Shown: positions 1 through 8,491, counted from the first letter of the stretch. The stretch is DNA of 64,000 nucleotides from Deltaproteobacteria bacterium HGW-Deltaproteobacteria-12 (GCA_002840565.1 PHBK01000008.1:1-64000), one strand, 5' to 3'. Notes: generated from the letters alone by a model not told the origin. Numbers and translations: made by a program.

Positions 1-99
1 TTAAAACATCCCCGAAACGAAGTGAACGGAAATTCTAGATGATCTTATCCTGCAAAGCGCAGCGACGCAGGGTTAGTACCTTTAAAACATCCCCGAAAC
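1..99. repeat. 18-bp direct repeat pair at the window edge
   Basis: The sequence TTAAAACATCCCCGAAAC occurs at 1-18 and again, without mismatch, at 82-99, just past the 3' end of the release-factor-like gene. The 63 bases between hold no open frame. This could be the edge of a dispersed intergenic repeat unit that continues to the left. Its nature is unknown. Confidence 0.5.
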
Positions 100-102
100 T
101 AT

Positions 103-510
103 TTATTCCTCGATTGTAATTTTGCCGCGCAAAACCTTTTTTTCTGTCTGATGATGTTTATCCGTCAGGATTTTTTCTTTGGCTCTTTTAGACCGTTTTC
201 TTTTTTGGCGGCGGATTTTTTCAATCTTTTCTCTTTCTTCTTCCACAAAGCCTTTTCGGGCGCGTTCAATTTTATCCAGCAATAAACGTCTGGCTAAATA
301 GCGGTTTAAAGCTTGAGATCGCTCCCGCTGGCATTTTACGGAAAGGCCGGTGGGGATATGCAGCAGATAAACACAGGAAGAAGTCTTGTTTACTTTTTGG
401 CCGCCCGGTCCCGATGAACGGACAAAAGTCTCCTCAATGTCGCTTTCTGAAACCCCCAGCTCCAGCATTCTTTGGGCGATAGCAGCTTCTTTTCCGGAAG
501 AGACAGGCAT
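103..510 (-). CDS. Peptide chain release factor-like protein (GGQ domain only)
   Basis: A 135-residue protein consisting of the class I release-factor catalytic domain. The GGQ motif lies in SGPGGQKVNKTSS at about residues 33-45; its Gln positions water for peptidyl-tRNA hydrolysis in the ribosomal A site. Codon-recognition domains are absent. The C-terminal third is very basic (KIRRQKRKRSKRAKEK), as in ArfB/YaeJ-type ribosome-rescue factors, whose tail enters the empty mRNA channel. A role in rescuing stalled ribosomes is therefore inferred. It lies 15 bp after the ACT-domain gene on the same strand and is probably cotranscribed with it. No clear ribosome-binding site precedes the ATG. Confidence 0.8.
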   Translation of the reverse strand: MPVSSGKEAAIAQRMLELGVSESDIEETFVRSSGPGGQKVNKTSSCVYLLHIPTGLSVKCQRERSQALNRYLARRLLLDKIERARKGFVEEEREKIEKIRRQKRKRSKRAKEKILTDKHHQTEKKVLRGKITIEE

Positions 511-525
511 GTTTAATTTGACAAC

Positions 526-957
526 TCAAGGAATGGAATAAATTTCTCCGTCGATCAAACGGATCCAGTTTTGCTCCAGAACTTCCCGGGCTTCTTCCAG
601 TTTATCAACGCCGAGAATTAAAATAGTTTCGCGACCGATGCGATTGATAGTTGTGTAAAGGTAGTGGATATTAATATCTGCGTTGGAGAGGGGCTTTAAT
701 ATAGCGTTAATTCCGCCGGGATGCAGGGGCACTTCCGCTGCCAGAACCGGCGTCATTTCAAAATTAAAATTATAACTGGACAGAAGAGCGGCGGCGCGGT
801 CGGGATCATTAACAACCAGTCGAACCATGCTGTTCTCGGTGGTGCTGGCGGCTGACATTGCTTTAGTGCTGATGTCTTCCAAATCGAGAATATGAGAGAG
901 TTTGGCAAAAGAGCCGGGGACATTGCCCAACAATACGGAAATTTGTTTTACAGCCAT
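526..957 (-). CDS. Tandem ACT-domain protein
   Basis: A 143-residue protein made of two ACT-like modules. The first (about 1-68) begins KQISVLLGNVPGSFAKLSHIL, the usual beta strand followed by a Gly/Pro turn where ACT domains bind small ligands such as amino acids. The second (about 75-140) includes NAILKPLSNADINIHYLYT and resembles the C-terminal ACT of aspartokinases and of stand-alone regulators. No catalytic domain is attached. It is probably an amino-acid-responsive regulator; the ligand cannot be read from sequence. An AGGATA ribosome-binding site precedes the ATG. Confidence 0.75.
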   Translation of the reverse strand: MAVKQISVLLGNVPGSFAKLSHILDLEDISTKAMSAASTTENSMVRLVVNDPDRAAALLSSYNFNFEMTPVLAAEVPLHPGGINAILKPLSNADINIHYLYTTINRIGRETILILGVDKLEEAREVLEQNWIRLIDGEIYSIP

Positions 958-985
958 GTTAAAATATCCTTATTAATCTTTGACA

Positions 986-1101
986 ACATCGTAAAAAGGC
1001 CGGATGCTGCGTTGCACTTCATCCCTCGTCACTGCGTCGTACGCTAAGTACGCCTCATTCCTCATGATTCGCGCGCCTTGCCTGCGGCCTTTTTACGACG
1101 T
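986..1101. repeat. Long imperfect palindrome, dispersed-repeat-like
   Basis: The 184-bp gap between the ACT gene and the oxidoreductase operon is mostly a long imperfect palindrome. The outer arms at 986-1002 and 1085-1101 are 17 bases each and complementary at 16 positions. The interior contains GCGTCGTACGCTAAGTACG and is GC-rich. It has no open frame. It could be a REP/MITE-like repeat, or a bidirectional hairpin insulating two same-strand units. Its copy number in the genome is unknown. Confidence 0.55.
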
Positions 1102-1141
1102 CGTCTGAAAATTGTGAATTTCGCGACTTTTTACGAATCCA

Positions 1142-1681
1142 TTAATCTTTTACAAAGTCGTATCCGGCGGCAAAAGCTTTACGATTAACTTCGGCTGCCG
1201 ATTTTTTCTTGCCGCCGATAACAGTTTCGAGACTTTTCAAGTAAATATCTGCCGGCACCACACCTGTTTTTTTTATGAAAGCGCCCATCATGATGATATT
1301 GGCTACCCTTATATTGCCCAGGTCCTGAGCCATGTCGCCGCAGGGAACAGCATATACTTTAACATCCTGGCGGCTGGGACGGGCATCAATAATGGAAGAA
1401 TTTAAGAAGATAGTTCCGCCGCGTGTAACTTTATTTTGAAATGTTGTCAGAGACGGTGAATTCATCACCACCAGATTGTCGGGCTCTGAAGATACGGGGG
1501 AGGTAATTTCCTCATCGGCTACGGCGACGGTACAGTTGGCTGTTCCGCCGCGAACTTCCGCGCCGTAGGCAGGAAGATAGGTAACGTGATAACCGTCGCT
1601 CATGGCCCCATGGGCCAGACTGTAACCCATCATCAAAACGCCCTGGCCGCCAAAACCGGAAAAAATAGTTTTAATCATCAT
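1142..1681 (-). CDS. 2-oxoacid:ferredoxin oxidoreductase, gamma subunit
   Basis: A 179-residue protein of the pyruvate/ketoisovalerate oxidoreductase catalytic-domain family. N-terminal GFGGQGVLMMGYSLAHGA (about 9-26) and GAEVRGGTANCTVAV (about 40-54) are the signature segments of the gamma subunit, which contacts CoA and substrate in the complex. It is the last gene of a four-gene operon on this strand. Its start overlaps the TGA of the beta gene, with two adjacent ATG codons available (1681 or 1678). Together the operon should oxidatively decarboxylate a 2-oxoacid to acyl-CoA, CO2 and reduced ferredoxin in the cytoplasm. Confidence 0.88.
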   Translation of the reverse strand: MMIKTIFSGFGGQGVLMMGYSLAHGAMSDGYHVTYLPAYGAEVRGGTANCTVAVADEEITSPVSSEPDNLVVMNSPSLTTFQNKVTRGGTIFLNSSIIDARPSRQDVKVYAVPCGDMAQDLGNIRVANIIMMGAFIKKTGVVPADIYLKSLETVIGGKKKSAAEVNRKAFAAGYDFVKD

Positions 1682-2451
1682 GATGCGGCCTCCGCAGGTT
1701 TTTTAAGAGCAGTAATGTTATCTTTAAAAACACCCAGCGGAAATTCCTTGCTCATTACTTCATCTATCCACTTGCAGGAGGCGACGGAAGTCATTTTCCA
1801 GTTGGTTGGACAGGGAGAGAGAATTTCGACCAGTGAAAATCCTAATCCGTCCATCTGACACTGGAAAGCTTTTTTCAGCGCTTTTTTAGCTTTATTAACA
1901 TTGGCCGGCGAATTTACGGTTACCCTTTCAACGTAAGTTGTGCCTTTGAGCTGTGAAAATATTTCGCATACCTTAACCGGATAGCCGTCTAAAGTTTTAT
2001 TGCGTCCGGCGGGAGAGGTTGTTGTTTTTTGGTCCAGCATGGTCGTCGGCGCCATTTGACCGCCTGTCATTCCGTAAACTGCGTTATTCATAAAAATTAC
2101 GGTAATGTTTTCCCCGCGGTTGGCAGCATGAAAACTCTCGGCAATGCCGATCGCCGCCAGGTCTCCATCTCCTTGATAAGAAAACACTATGCGATCCGGC
2201 AGTGCGCGCTTGATTCCCGTAGCCGTTGCCGGGCCTCGCCCGTGCTGAGCTTCCATCATATCAACATCAAAGTAATTATAAGCCAGTACGGCACACCCGG
2301 CGGGGGGAACGCCAATAGTGATTCCGCGGATTCCCAGTTCATCAATTACTTCGGCGACAAGCCGGTGCGCAATGCTGTGACCGCATCCGGGACAATAATG
2401 AAAAACCGCATTTTTTAAACTTTCCGGCCGACCAAATACTTTTTTTGCCAT
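1678..2451 (-). CDS. 2-oxoacid:ferredoxin oxidoreductase, beta (TPP) subunit
   Basis: A 257-residue thiamine-diphosphate-binding subunit. FHYCPGCGHSIAHRL (about 17-31) carries the paired Cys and His of the family. QGDGDLAAIGIAESFHAANRGENITVIFMNN (about 93-123) is the GDGD...N motif that binds magnesium and the TPP diphosphate, and GMTGGQMAPTT follows it. The subunit forms the carbanion on TPP. Its length suits VorB/KorB-type beta chains and is shorter than fused pyruvate oxidoreductases. Whether the preferred substrate is 2-oxoisovalerate, 2-oxoglutarate or another 2-oxoacid cannot be decided here. Confidence 0.9.
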   Translation of the reverse strand: MAKKVFGRPESLKNAVFHYCPGCGHSIAHRLVAEVIDELGIRGITIGVPPAGCAVLAYNYFDVDMMEAQHGRGPATATGIKRALPDRIVFSYQGDGDLAAIGIAESFHAANRGENITVIFMNNAVYGMTGGQMAPTTMLDQKTTTSPAGRNKTLDGYPVKVCEIFSQLKGTTYVERVTVNSPANVNKAKKALKKAFQCQMDGLGFSLVEILSPCPTNWKMTSVASCKWIDEVMSKEFPLGVFKDNITALKKPAEAAS

Positions 2452-2480
2452 ATTTTCTGTTCCTAAGCGTAACCTTTAAT

Positions 2481-3539
2481 TTAATCTATCTTCTCATAGT
2501 GCCTGGCAATAACATTGGCCAGTTCCGCCGGGGTGGGCACAACACCGCCGGGGCGCCCGTGAAATTCAATGTCGGCATAGCCCTGGAGAGCGAGCCGCAC
2601 ATCGTCGAGCATTTGACCGGTACTCAATTCAAAAACCTGATAATTTTTAACTCTTTTTGATAATGCCCTCAGTTTTAGTTCCGGGAAGGGCCAAAGGGTA
2701 ATCGGCCGGAAAAGCCCAACCTTCATACCGTTTTCCCGCAGGCGTTTGATGGCTCCCTTCGCAATGCGGGCAGCGGTGCCGTAGGCAACAATGACCAATC
2801 GGGCATCTTCCGTTTTATACTCTTCATGGAGAGGCTCTTTTTCAATAATCACCTGATATTTACGATCCAGTTTCCAATTGTGTTCTTCCATGTCTATGGC
2901 ATCAAGGATGAGACCGCGGATGAATTTGCTTTTACCCCGGCCTGCTCCTCGGAGCATGAATTTTTCACTGTACTGCCGTGGCTGAGGTTTTTTAAAAATT
3001 ACCGGTTCCATCATCTGTCCCATCATGCCGTCGGCCAGAATCATCACCGGTGTACGGTATCTGTCCGCAACATCGAAGGCATTCATGGTTAAATCGGCCA
3101 GCTCCTGGCAGGTGGCCGGTCCGTAAACAATTGTCCGGTAATCACCGTGCCCTCCGCCGCGCGTCGCCTGAAAATAATCTCCCTGCGCCGGGCGAATGTT
3201 GCCCAGTCCGGGGCCGCCGCGCATAATGTTGACGATTATGCCGGGAAGCTCACAGGCAGCCATGGAAGAAATGCCTTCCTGTTTTAACGAAATGCCGGGG
3301 CTGGAAGACGACGTCATCACTCGTGCGCCCGCCGCACTGGCGCCGATGATCATATGAATGGCCGCAATTTCACTTTCCGACTGGACAAAGACGCCTCCTT
3401 CTGCATTGCGCATATGCTCCGCCATGTATTCGGTGAGCTCATTTTGGGGAGTGATCGGATATCCTGCATAAAAACGACACCCGGCACGGATTGCCGCTTC
3501 TCCAATAATGTTGTTTCCGGACATTAATACTTTATTCAC
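2481..3539 (-). CDS. vorB: 2-oxoacid:ferredoxin oxidoreductase, alpha subunit (VorB-type)
   Basis: The pyrimidine-binding alpha subunit, 352 residues from the chosen start. MSGNNIIGEAAIRAGCRFYAGYPITPQNELTEYMAEHM is the classical N-terminus of the family annotated as 3-methyl-2-oxobutanoate (branched-chain) dehydrogenase subunit VorB. SSPGISLKQEG and PVMILADGMMGQMMEPV are further family segments. I chose the GTG at 3539 because GAGGT lies six bases upstream; this makes it overlap the ferredoxin gene by eight bases. A later ATG at 3524 is possible. It is the second gene of the operon. A branched-chain substrate is an inference from family naming. Confidence 0.85.
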   Translation of the reverse strand: MNKVLMSGNNIIGEAAIRAGCRFYAGYPITPQNELTEYMAEHMRNAEGGVFVQSESEIAAIHMIIGASAAGARVMTSSSSPGISLKQEGISSMAACELPGIIVNIMRGGPGLGNIRPAQGDYFQATRGGGHGDYRTIVYGPATCQELADLTMNAFDVADRYRTPVMILADGMMGQMMEPVIFKKPQPRQYSEKFMLRGAGRGKSKFIRGLILDAIDMEEHNWKLDRKYQVIIEKEPLHEEYKTEDARLVIVAYGTAARIAKGAIKRLRENGMKVGLFRPITLWPFPELKLRALSKRVKNYQVFELSTGQMLDDVRLALQGYADIEFHGRPGGVVPTPAELANVIARHYEKID

Positions 3540-3741
3540 GGTATACCTCGATTGCAACTTCCGGGCACATCACCGCACATAAAGTGCAACCGGTGCATTC
3601 CTTTTCCTCATCAGAGGCGACAGGGTGGTAGCCACGGGAGTTATACTCTTTTGTGGGGATAATGCAGCCCCGCGGGCATGCATAAATACAAAGATGGCAT
3701 TCCTTGCAAAATTCCTTATTTATCTTGATGTAACCTTTCAA
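3532..3741 (-). CDS. 2-oxoacid:ferredoxin oxidoreductase, delta (2x[4Fe-4S]) subunit
   Basis: A ferredoxin-type subunit of about 69 residues with two cluster motifs. CKECHLCIYACPRGC lies near the N-terminus and CTGCTLCAVMCPEV near the C-terminus, each C-x2-C-x2-C-x3-C-P, enough for two [4Fe-4S] clusters. It passes electrons from the TPP centre to free ferredoxin. It is the first gene of the operon (delta-alpha-beta-gamma order). No ATG or GTG is near. TTG at 3741 has GGAG seven bases upstream and is preferred to TTG at 3747, which lies too close to it. The start is therefore uncertain by two codons. Confidence 0.85.
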   Translation of the reverse strand: MKGYIKINKEFCKECHLCIYACPRGCIIPTKEYNSRGYHPVASDEEKECTGCTLCAVMCPEVAIEVYRE

Positions 3742-3922
3742 AATCAATCTCCAAAACAGTTTAATTCGGTATGATAATAGCTATTTCGAAGTTTCGTATC
3801 TTGCTTATTGTGACAAGAAAGTCAAGGAATAATTAGCAGGCTGAAGGCTGAAGGGATTAATACTTTCCGTTTAAACCTTCAGTCCTCAGTCTCTCGTGCC
3901 CTTTAGGGTATCAGCACTTATT

Positions 3923-4438
3923 CTATATCTTTGTGATCTGAAATCCTTCCAGTTTTATTGCCACTGAACGCTGCAGAAGTTCAATGGAAATAACAAAAAG
4001 CTCTTTGGCGGCATTGCTCGCTATTACGGTGCCTTCTATTCCGGCAAAGGGTCCGTCAACAATTTTTGCCGGTTCACCGACTTGCGGATATTGAAGGGAA
4101 AAAACTTCCACTTTCTTATTTAAGAGACGCTGAATGGCCTCAATCTTGCTGTCCGGCACGGCCAACGGCTCGGCATTTTCCTTTTTGCCGAGAATTCGCA
4201 CTACACCGAATGTCTGCAGAATGGACACTTTTTTTTCGTTATCCAAAAAGGGAGTTTCTACAAAAAGATAGCCGGGGAAAAGCGGTACAGATATTTTCTT
4301 TTTCCGGTCTTTTCTCTTGCTCCAAACTTCTATCTCCGGTAGAAAAGTCGTGATGCTTTTTTGCAAAAGACCCGTATTTGCTTTATATTCATGGCGGCTT
4401 CTTGTACTTACGGCATACCAGGGCATGAAAACGTCCAT
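3923..4438 (-). CDS. NusG/RfaH/UpxY-family transcription antiterminator paralogue
   Basis: A 171-residue NusG-like protein. The N-terminal NGN domain (about 5-105) opens PWYAVSTRSRHEYKANTGL and contains LFPGYLFVETP, the segment that in NusG and RfaH contacts RNA polymerase. A KOW motif follows: GEPAKIVDGPFAGIEGTVI (about 121-139). Being solitary, and not beside secE-rplK, it is probably a specialised elongation factor. Relatives of the UpxY type usually act on long polysaccharide operons, but none adjoins it here; its neighbours are the oxidoreductase operon and a divergent FAD enzyme. The start could be four codons later (4426), where the family's usual MPWYAV begins. Confidence 0.8.
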   Translation of the reverse strand: MDVFMPWYAVSTRSRHEYKANTGLLQKSITTFLPEIEVWSKRKDRKKKISVPLFPGYLFVETPFLDNEKKVSILQTFGVVRILGKKENAEPLAVPDSKIEAIQRLLNKKVEVFSLQYPQVGEPAKIVDGPFAGIEGTVIASNAAKELFVISIELLQRSVAIKLEGFQITKI

Positions 4439-4498
4439 TAATTTATTTAAGTGTATGCCGTCCTATAATAACTGAACATATTTTGCAATGGAGATTTG

Positions 4499-6094
4499 AT
4501 GAAGGTTTTGCTCATCAGCGGGATTAGACTTGCTCTGGATGAAAACGAAAAGCAGTTGACCGGGAAAGCGGCGGCGGTCCTGGCGACTGCACCGGGGAAT
4601 ATTGTTGGTTGCAAAATAGTTAAAAGAGCAATTGATGCACGGCGCAATAAGCCGCCTCATTTTGTTTATGCTGTCCAGGTGAGTGTGGATGATGATTTTC
4701 CATTACCGCTTGAGCCGATACCGGGAATTCAAATGCTGGAACTGGAAGATAAAGTTTCCGGGCCGCTCTTTCCTCCGGTTGTCCCAGCGGCGCATCCGAT
4801 TGTAGTAGCAGGCAGCGGGCCGGCCGGTCTCTTCGCCTCTTATTATCTGGCCAAAGCAGGTCTTGCGGTACTGCTGCTGGAAAGAGGAGACTCGATAGAA
4901 AAGCGAACAAAAGATGTAAAAGCCTTTTGGGGAAAAGGGATTCTTAATCCTTCCAGCAATGTTCTTTTTGGGGAAGGAGGTGCTGGAACATTCTCCGATG
5001 GTAAATTGACCAGCCGGAGTAAAAATCCTTCTTCTTCCTGGGTAAAAAAAATTTTGGTCGAGATGGGAGCGCCTGGTTCCATCCTGACCGATGCCAAACC
5101 CCACATAGGCACAGATCGATTAGCAGAGGTGATTATCAATTTACGCAACAAACTCGCCTCTATGGGTTGTACAATAAGATTTGCAGCGCAGGTGACTGAT
5201 TTTGTAGTCCGGCAGGGCTCTCTTGCCGCCATCGTAGTCAATGACCAGGAAGAAATAAAAACCGGTCAATTGGTGCTGGCTATCGGTCAGAGCGCCGATG
5301 ACACCTACAGTATGCTTTTTACCCGTGGTGTCGCGCTGGAACAGAAACCTTTTGCCATCGGACTGCGCGTAGAGCATCCCCAGGAGTTAATTAATTCCAT
5401 TCAGTACGGTAAATGGGCCGGGCATCCCCATCTGCCGCCGGCGGAATATTTTTTAACTGCGGCCATTCCCGAATTAAATCGTTCCGTCTATTCTTTTTGC
5501 ATGTGTCCCGGCGGAGAAGTCATCGGCTGCAGCGCTTTTCCCGGATATGTTATAACAAACGGTATGAGTAACAGCTCACGCAACGGGAAGCTGGCCAACA
5601 GTGCCCTGGTTGTGAATGTCCGGGTTGACGATTTTGGACTGCGAGATCCGCTGGACGGTCTGAAATTTCGCGCCCACTGGGAAAAGCAGGCTTTTTTAGC
5701 GGGCGGCAGCAATTATTATGCACCGGCGCAGAGACTGACTGATTTTCTGGGGAAAAAAGCAGCGGATTCAACAGGATTAACAAGTTTCCGCCCCGGAACA
5801 AGACCGGCAATGCTGGACAGTGTGCTGCCTGCCTTTATTGCCGATGCCCTGAGAGCCGGGATTTACGAATTTAACAGAAAAATGCCGGGATTTGTTACTG
5901 CGGAGGCCCACCTGATCGGCGTGGAAACAAGGACATCTTCACCGGTGCGCATCTGCCGGAAGAGTGACGGCCAGAGCCAAAACGTTCGCGGCCTTTATCC
6001 TTGCGGCGAAGGTTCCGGTTATGCGGGAGGAATTATCAGCTCGGCCCTGGATGGAATCAGGGCGGCGGAAAAGTTAATTGCCAATCTAACTTAA
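4499..6094 (+). CDS. FAD-dependent dehydrogenase (COG2509 type)
   Basis: A 531-residue flavoprotein. An N-terminal segment of about 100 residues precedes a Rossmann FAD-binding motif PIVVAGSGPAGLFASYYLAKAG (near 100-121). NVLFGEGGAGTFSDGKLTSR follows (about 158-177), characteristic of the uncharacterised FAD-dependent dehydrogenase family. Near the C-terminus, GLYPCGEGSGYAGGIISSALDG is the second FAD contact. The physiological substrate is unknown for the family. GGAG five bases upstream favours the ATG at 4499 over the TTG at 4496. It is divergently oriented to the NusG paralogue and convergent with the hydroxyacid dehydrogenase. Confidence 0.85.
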   Translation: MKVLLISGIRLALDENEKQLTGKAAAVLATAPGNIVGCKIVKRAIDARRNKPPHFVYAVQVSVDDDFPLPLEPIPGIQMLELEDKVSGPLFPPVVPAAHPIVVAGSGPAGLFASYYLAKAGLAVLLLERGDSIEKRTKDVKAFWGKGILNPSSNVLFGEGGAGTFSDGKLTSRSKNPSSSWVKKILVEMGAPGSILTDAKPHIGTDRLAEVIINLRNKLASMGCTIRFAAQVTDFVVRQGSLAAIVVNDQEEIKTGQLVLAIGQSADDTYSMLFTRGVALEQKPFAIGLRVEHPQELINSIQYGKWAGHPHLPPAEYFLTAAIPELNRSVYSFCMCPGGEVIGCSAFPGYVITNGMSNSSRNGKLANSALVVNVRVDDFGLRDPLDGLKFRAHWEKQAFLAGGSNYYAPAQRLTDFLGKKAADSTGLTSFRPGTRPAMLDSVLPAFIADALRAGIYEFNRKMPGFVTAEAHLIGVETRTSSPVRICRKSDGQSQNVRGLYPCGEGSGYAGGIISSALDGIRAAEKLIANLT

Positions 6095-6112
6095 ACTGAC
6101 CTGATTGGTCGC

Positions 6113-7060
6113 TCATTTTTTCTGATATAAAGGTTCTTGTCCGCGATCCAGTCTCCTGATATTTTCCGACACTACTTTCACGATACCGCTTATGGAAACG
6201 TCCGTGGAGCCGGCAATGTGAGGCGTAGCAAGAACGTTATACTGGAAAACGGTATCGTCCGGATTGACCGGTTCCTCCCAGAATACATCCAAGCCTGCAC
6301 CGGCAATCTTCTCCGAGGCCAGCGCCTCCTCGAGCGCGTCCCGATTAACCAGCCCGCCTCTGGATAAATTGATTAAAAAAGCATTTTGCTTCATTGCCCC
6401 GAAAGCTTGCCGCCCGATTATATTCTGGTTTTCTGCAGTCAGCGGCAGACAGAGCACCACATAGTCAGACTGGCGCAAAAGAATGTCCATCTCAGCCGGT
6501 GTTCCGGCCCATTCCAGGCCAAGTTCCTCTTTCGCCTTTTGCGGATCATGACATTTAATGCCGATGAGGCGAACGTCAAAGGCCTTCAGCTTTCTGGCCA
6601 TTGCCCGGCCGATACCGCCCAGGCCGATCAGACCTACTGTCTTGCCGGACAAGGACCGTCCTTTTGGCGTTCCCGCCTTCCGGCGCGCAAGGCTTAAGGA
6701 CATTTTACGGAAATCTCTCGACAGGCCGATCATCAGGTAGATGCCTAGTTCAGCCACGGAGTCGGCATTGCCGGATATTTCGGTCGGAACATTAGCCACG
6801 GCGATATTCAGTTCCCGGGCATGCTGATGGTCGACTCCTTCCAGTCCTGCGCCACATTGCTGGATGAGCCGCAGGCGGTCCGCTGTTGCGAGTTGATCTC
6901 TGCCCACCCTGCTCATGGTCGGTATCAGGACATCGAATCCCCTCAAGCTCTCGAAGCCGAAATGTCCGCTGGCTTCAAAATGATGCTGCGGTAGTTCGGC
7001 TTTTATCAACCCGAAAAACCCGCCCCAGGCGTTTTCATCTGCGGCAAACAGAATATTCAT
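6113..7060 (-). CDS. D-2-hydroxyacid dehydrogenase (NAD-dependent)
   Basis: A 315-residue member of the D-isomer-specific 2-hydroxyacid dehydrogenase family. The NAD-binding domain contains GKTVGLIGLGGIGRAMARKLKAFD (about 138-161, GxGxxG). Catalytic elements follow: LINLSRGGLVNRDAL with the Arg, DVFWEEPV with the Glu, and ATPHIAGST with the His. It reduces a 2-oxoacid or oxidises a D-2-hydroxyacid using NAD(P). The substrate (glycerate, lactate, phosphoglycerate or another) is not evident, and there is no C-terminal ACT domain, so it is not a typical SerA. It ends 18 bp from the convergent FAD gene. Confidence 0.85.
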   Translation of the reverse strand: MNILFAADENAWGGFFGLIKAELPQHHFEASGHFGFESLRGFDVLIPTMSRVGRDQLATADRLRLIQQCGAGLEGVDHQHARELNIAVANVPTEISGNADSVAELGIYLMIGLSRDFRKMSLSLARRKAGTPKGRSLSGKTVGLIGLGGIGRAMARKLKAFDVRLIGIKCHDPQKAKEELGLEWAGTPAEMDILLRQSDYVVLCLPLTAENQNIIGRQAFGAMKQNAFLINLSRGGLVNRDALEEALASEKIAGAGLDVFWEEPVNPDDTVFQYNVLATPHIAGSTDVSISGIVKVVSENIRRLDRGQEPLYQKK

Positions 7061-7105
7061 GATTCCTACTCCGTTAATTTATTCCCAGTTTACGATGATT
7101 GCCAA

Positions 7106-8194
7106 TTAACGTAAGCGGCTGTCAATTACTATGTCCGGACCCAATCTCTGAATTTTTTGGAAGGACAGCTTTTTGGCATGTTGAAGATCGCTGATCTGCA
7201 AATCTCCTACAGCCTCAATGCCTCTGCCGATAATTTTCGGCGCAATTATCGCCACCAGGCGGGAGGCTAAGTCGTTTTTCAATATTGAAGTGATGATCTG
7301 TGCGCCGCCTTCCACCAGAACGGAAGATATTCCCCGGGCGGCAAGTATTTTTAATAATTTCTTCAAATCTACTTTACCCTGGTTGTCGGCATCCGTCGTG
7401 ATTATGGCTGCACCGGAAGCAGCGATTCGCTGGAATTTCCGGTCATCGGCCTTTTTGACGGTGGCAATTAAAGTTCCGGCGCCGGAGAGGTTTTGCAGAA
7501 GCTTCGCTTTTTCCGGAATAGTCAAGCCGGTGTCAACGACGACGCGCAGGGGATTGCGTCCCCGGACATGGCGTACCGTCAGTTCGGGATCATCTTTGAT
7601 GACAGTTCCCATCCCGACTAAGACGGCATCATGCCCTGCTCTTAATTGATGCCCGAATTTCCTTGCCGCCTCCGAGCTGATCCACTGGGATTGGCCGCTT
7701 TCCGTAGCAATGCGGCCGTCGAAAGACTGGGCGTATTTTACCGTAACGAAGGGCAGACCGGTCTCCATATAGTGAAAGAAAATTTCATTGAGCCTGCGGC
7801 ATTCATTTTCTAAGACACCGGTTTTTACTTCGATTCCCTGACTCTGCAAATAATTTATTCCCCGGCAGGAGACCAATGGATTGGAATCAATGGAGCCGAT
7901 GACAACTTTTGCCAGCTTGTTTTTAATTATGCTCTCCGCGCAGGGTGGTGTTTTCCCTTCGTGGCAGCAGGGTTCCAGGTTGACATAGAGAGTTGCCCCG
8001 GCAACGCTTTGGCGGGCATTTTGAATCGCGTTGATTTCGGCGTGATGACCGCCGAATTGTTTGTGATAGCCCTTGCCGATGATTTGGCCGTTTTTAACAA
8101 TGACCGCACCAACCAGCGGATTGGGGCTGACATAGCCCGTTCCTTTACGGGCCAGTTTTATGGCTAATTGCATGTAGTATTCATCATTATTCAT
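7106..8194 (-). CDS. ribD: Bifunctional riboflavin biosynthesis protein RibD
   Basis: A 362-residue fused deaminase-reductase catalysing steps two and three of riboflavin synthesis from GTP. The N-terminal cytidine-deaminase-like domain (1-145) has the zinc site HAE (51-53) and EPCCHEGKTPPC (74-85). The C-terminal reductase domain (about 147-360) includes PFVTVKYAQSFDGRIATESGQSQWIS and VLVEGGAQIITS. Length and order match the usual RibD. No other rib genes and no FMN riboswitch lie next to it. No convincing ribosome-binding site is seen; an alternative ATG is at 8173. Confidence 0.95.
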   Translation of the reverse strand: MNNDEYYMQLAIKLARKGTGYVSPNPLVGAVIVKNGQIIGKGYHKQFGGHHAEINAIQNARQSVAGATLYVNLEPCCHEGKTPPCAESIIKNKLAKVVIGSIDSNPLVSCRGINYLQSQGIEVKTGVLENECRRLNEIFFHYMETGLPFVTVKYAQSFDGRIATESGQSQWISSEAARKFGHQLRAGHDAVLVGMGTVIKDDPELTVRHVRGRNPLRVVVDTGLTIPEKAKLLQNLSGAGTLIATVKKADDRKFQRIAASGAAIITTDADNQGKVDLKKLLKILAARGISSVLVEGGAQIITSILKNDLASRLVAIIAPKIIGRGIEAVGDLQISDLQHAKKLSFQKIQRLGPDIVIDSRLR

Positions 8195-8281
8195 ATAATG
8201 AATAAATACCCCATAAAATACCGCGAAGTAAAGAAAATTATTGTTGATATGATCAATGATATGATAAGTGAGATATTATTC

Positions 8282-8309
8282 TTGACTTTGACCGCGCAAC
8301 AATTATAAT
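8282..8309 (+). promoter_or_regulatory. Sigma-70-type promoter for the riboswitch/prepilin peptidase transcript
   Basis: TTGACT at 8282-8287 and TATAAT at 8304-8309, separated by 16 bp. The predicted transcription start, about 8316, coincides with the 5' edge of the riboswitch aptamer, which supports both calls. Confidence 0.65.
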
Positions 8310-8312
8310 GAC

Positions 8313-8412
8313 GACAAGCTTGAAAAAGGCAAACCGTTTGAAAAGGCGGGACGCAAAGTTACTGGCCTAAGTCCGTTTTTGTACCGGGATATGGCAGCAG
8401 AACTGCCGGGCA
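8313..8412 (+). promoter_or_regulatory. GEMM-I class riboswitch (cyclic di-GMP-I or 3',3'-cGAMP)
   Basis: The aptamer is recognisable from its conserved core. GGCAAACC lies at 8328-8335. A hairpin CCGTTT-GAAA-AGGCGG with a GNRA tetraloop lies at about 8334-8349. Then come GGGACGCAAAG (8348-8358), GGCCTAA (8364-8370), and a second hairpin GGCAGC-agaa-CTGCC at about 8393-8407. This matches the GEMM-I motif, which binds c-di-GMP; a subgroup found in Geobacter and relatives prefers 3',3'-cGAMP. It lies 80 bases before the prepilin peptidase and so ties pilus assembly to a cyclic dinucleotide. I see no clear terminator downstream, so the mode of control (translation or otherwise) is open. Confidence 0.85.
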
Positions 8413-8491
8413 ATTCCTGAAGAAGTCCAGCAATTCTGTTCAGCAATCCCTTTAATTATATTTAACGAATAACTTAGATGGGAATAAAGCC

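Noticed and set aside
7218-7649. Plus-strand open frame of 143 codons
   Set aside because: It is antisense to the ribD reductase domain, whose conserved motifs are on the minus strand.
8313-8412. Assigning the riboswitch to 3',3'-cGAMP
   Set aside because: The deciding nucleotide cannot be numbered with certainty by eye; only the class is called.
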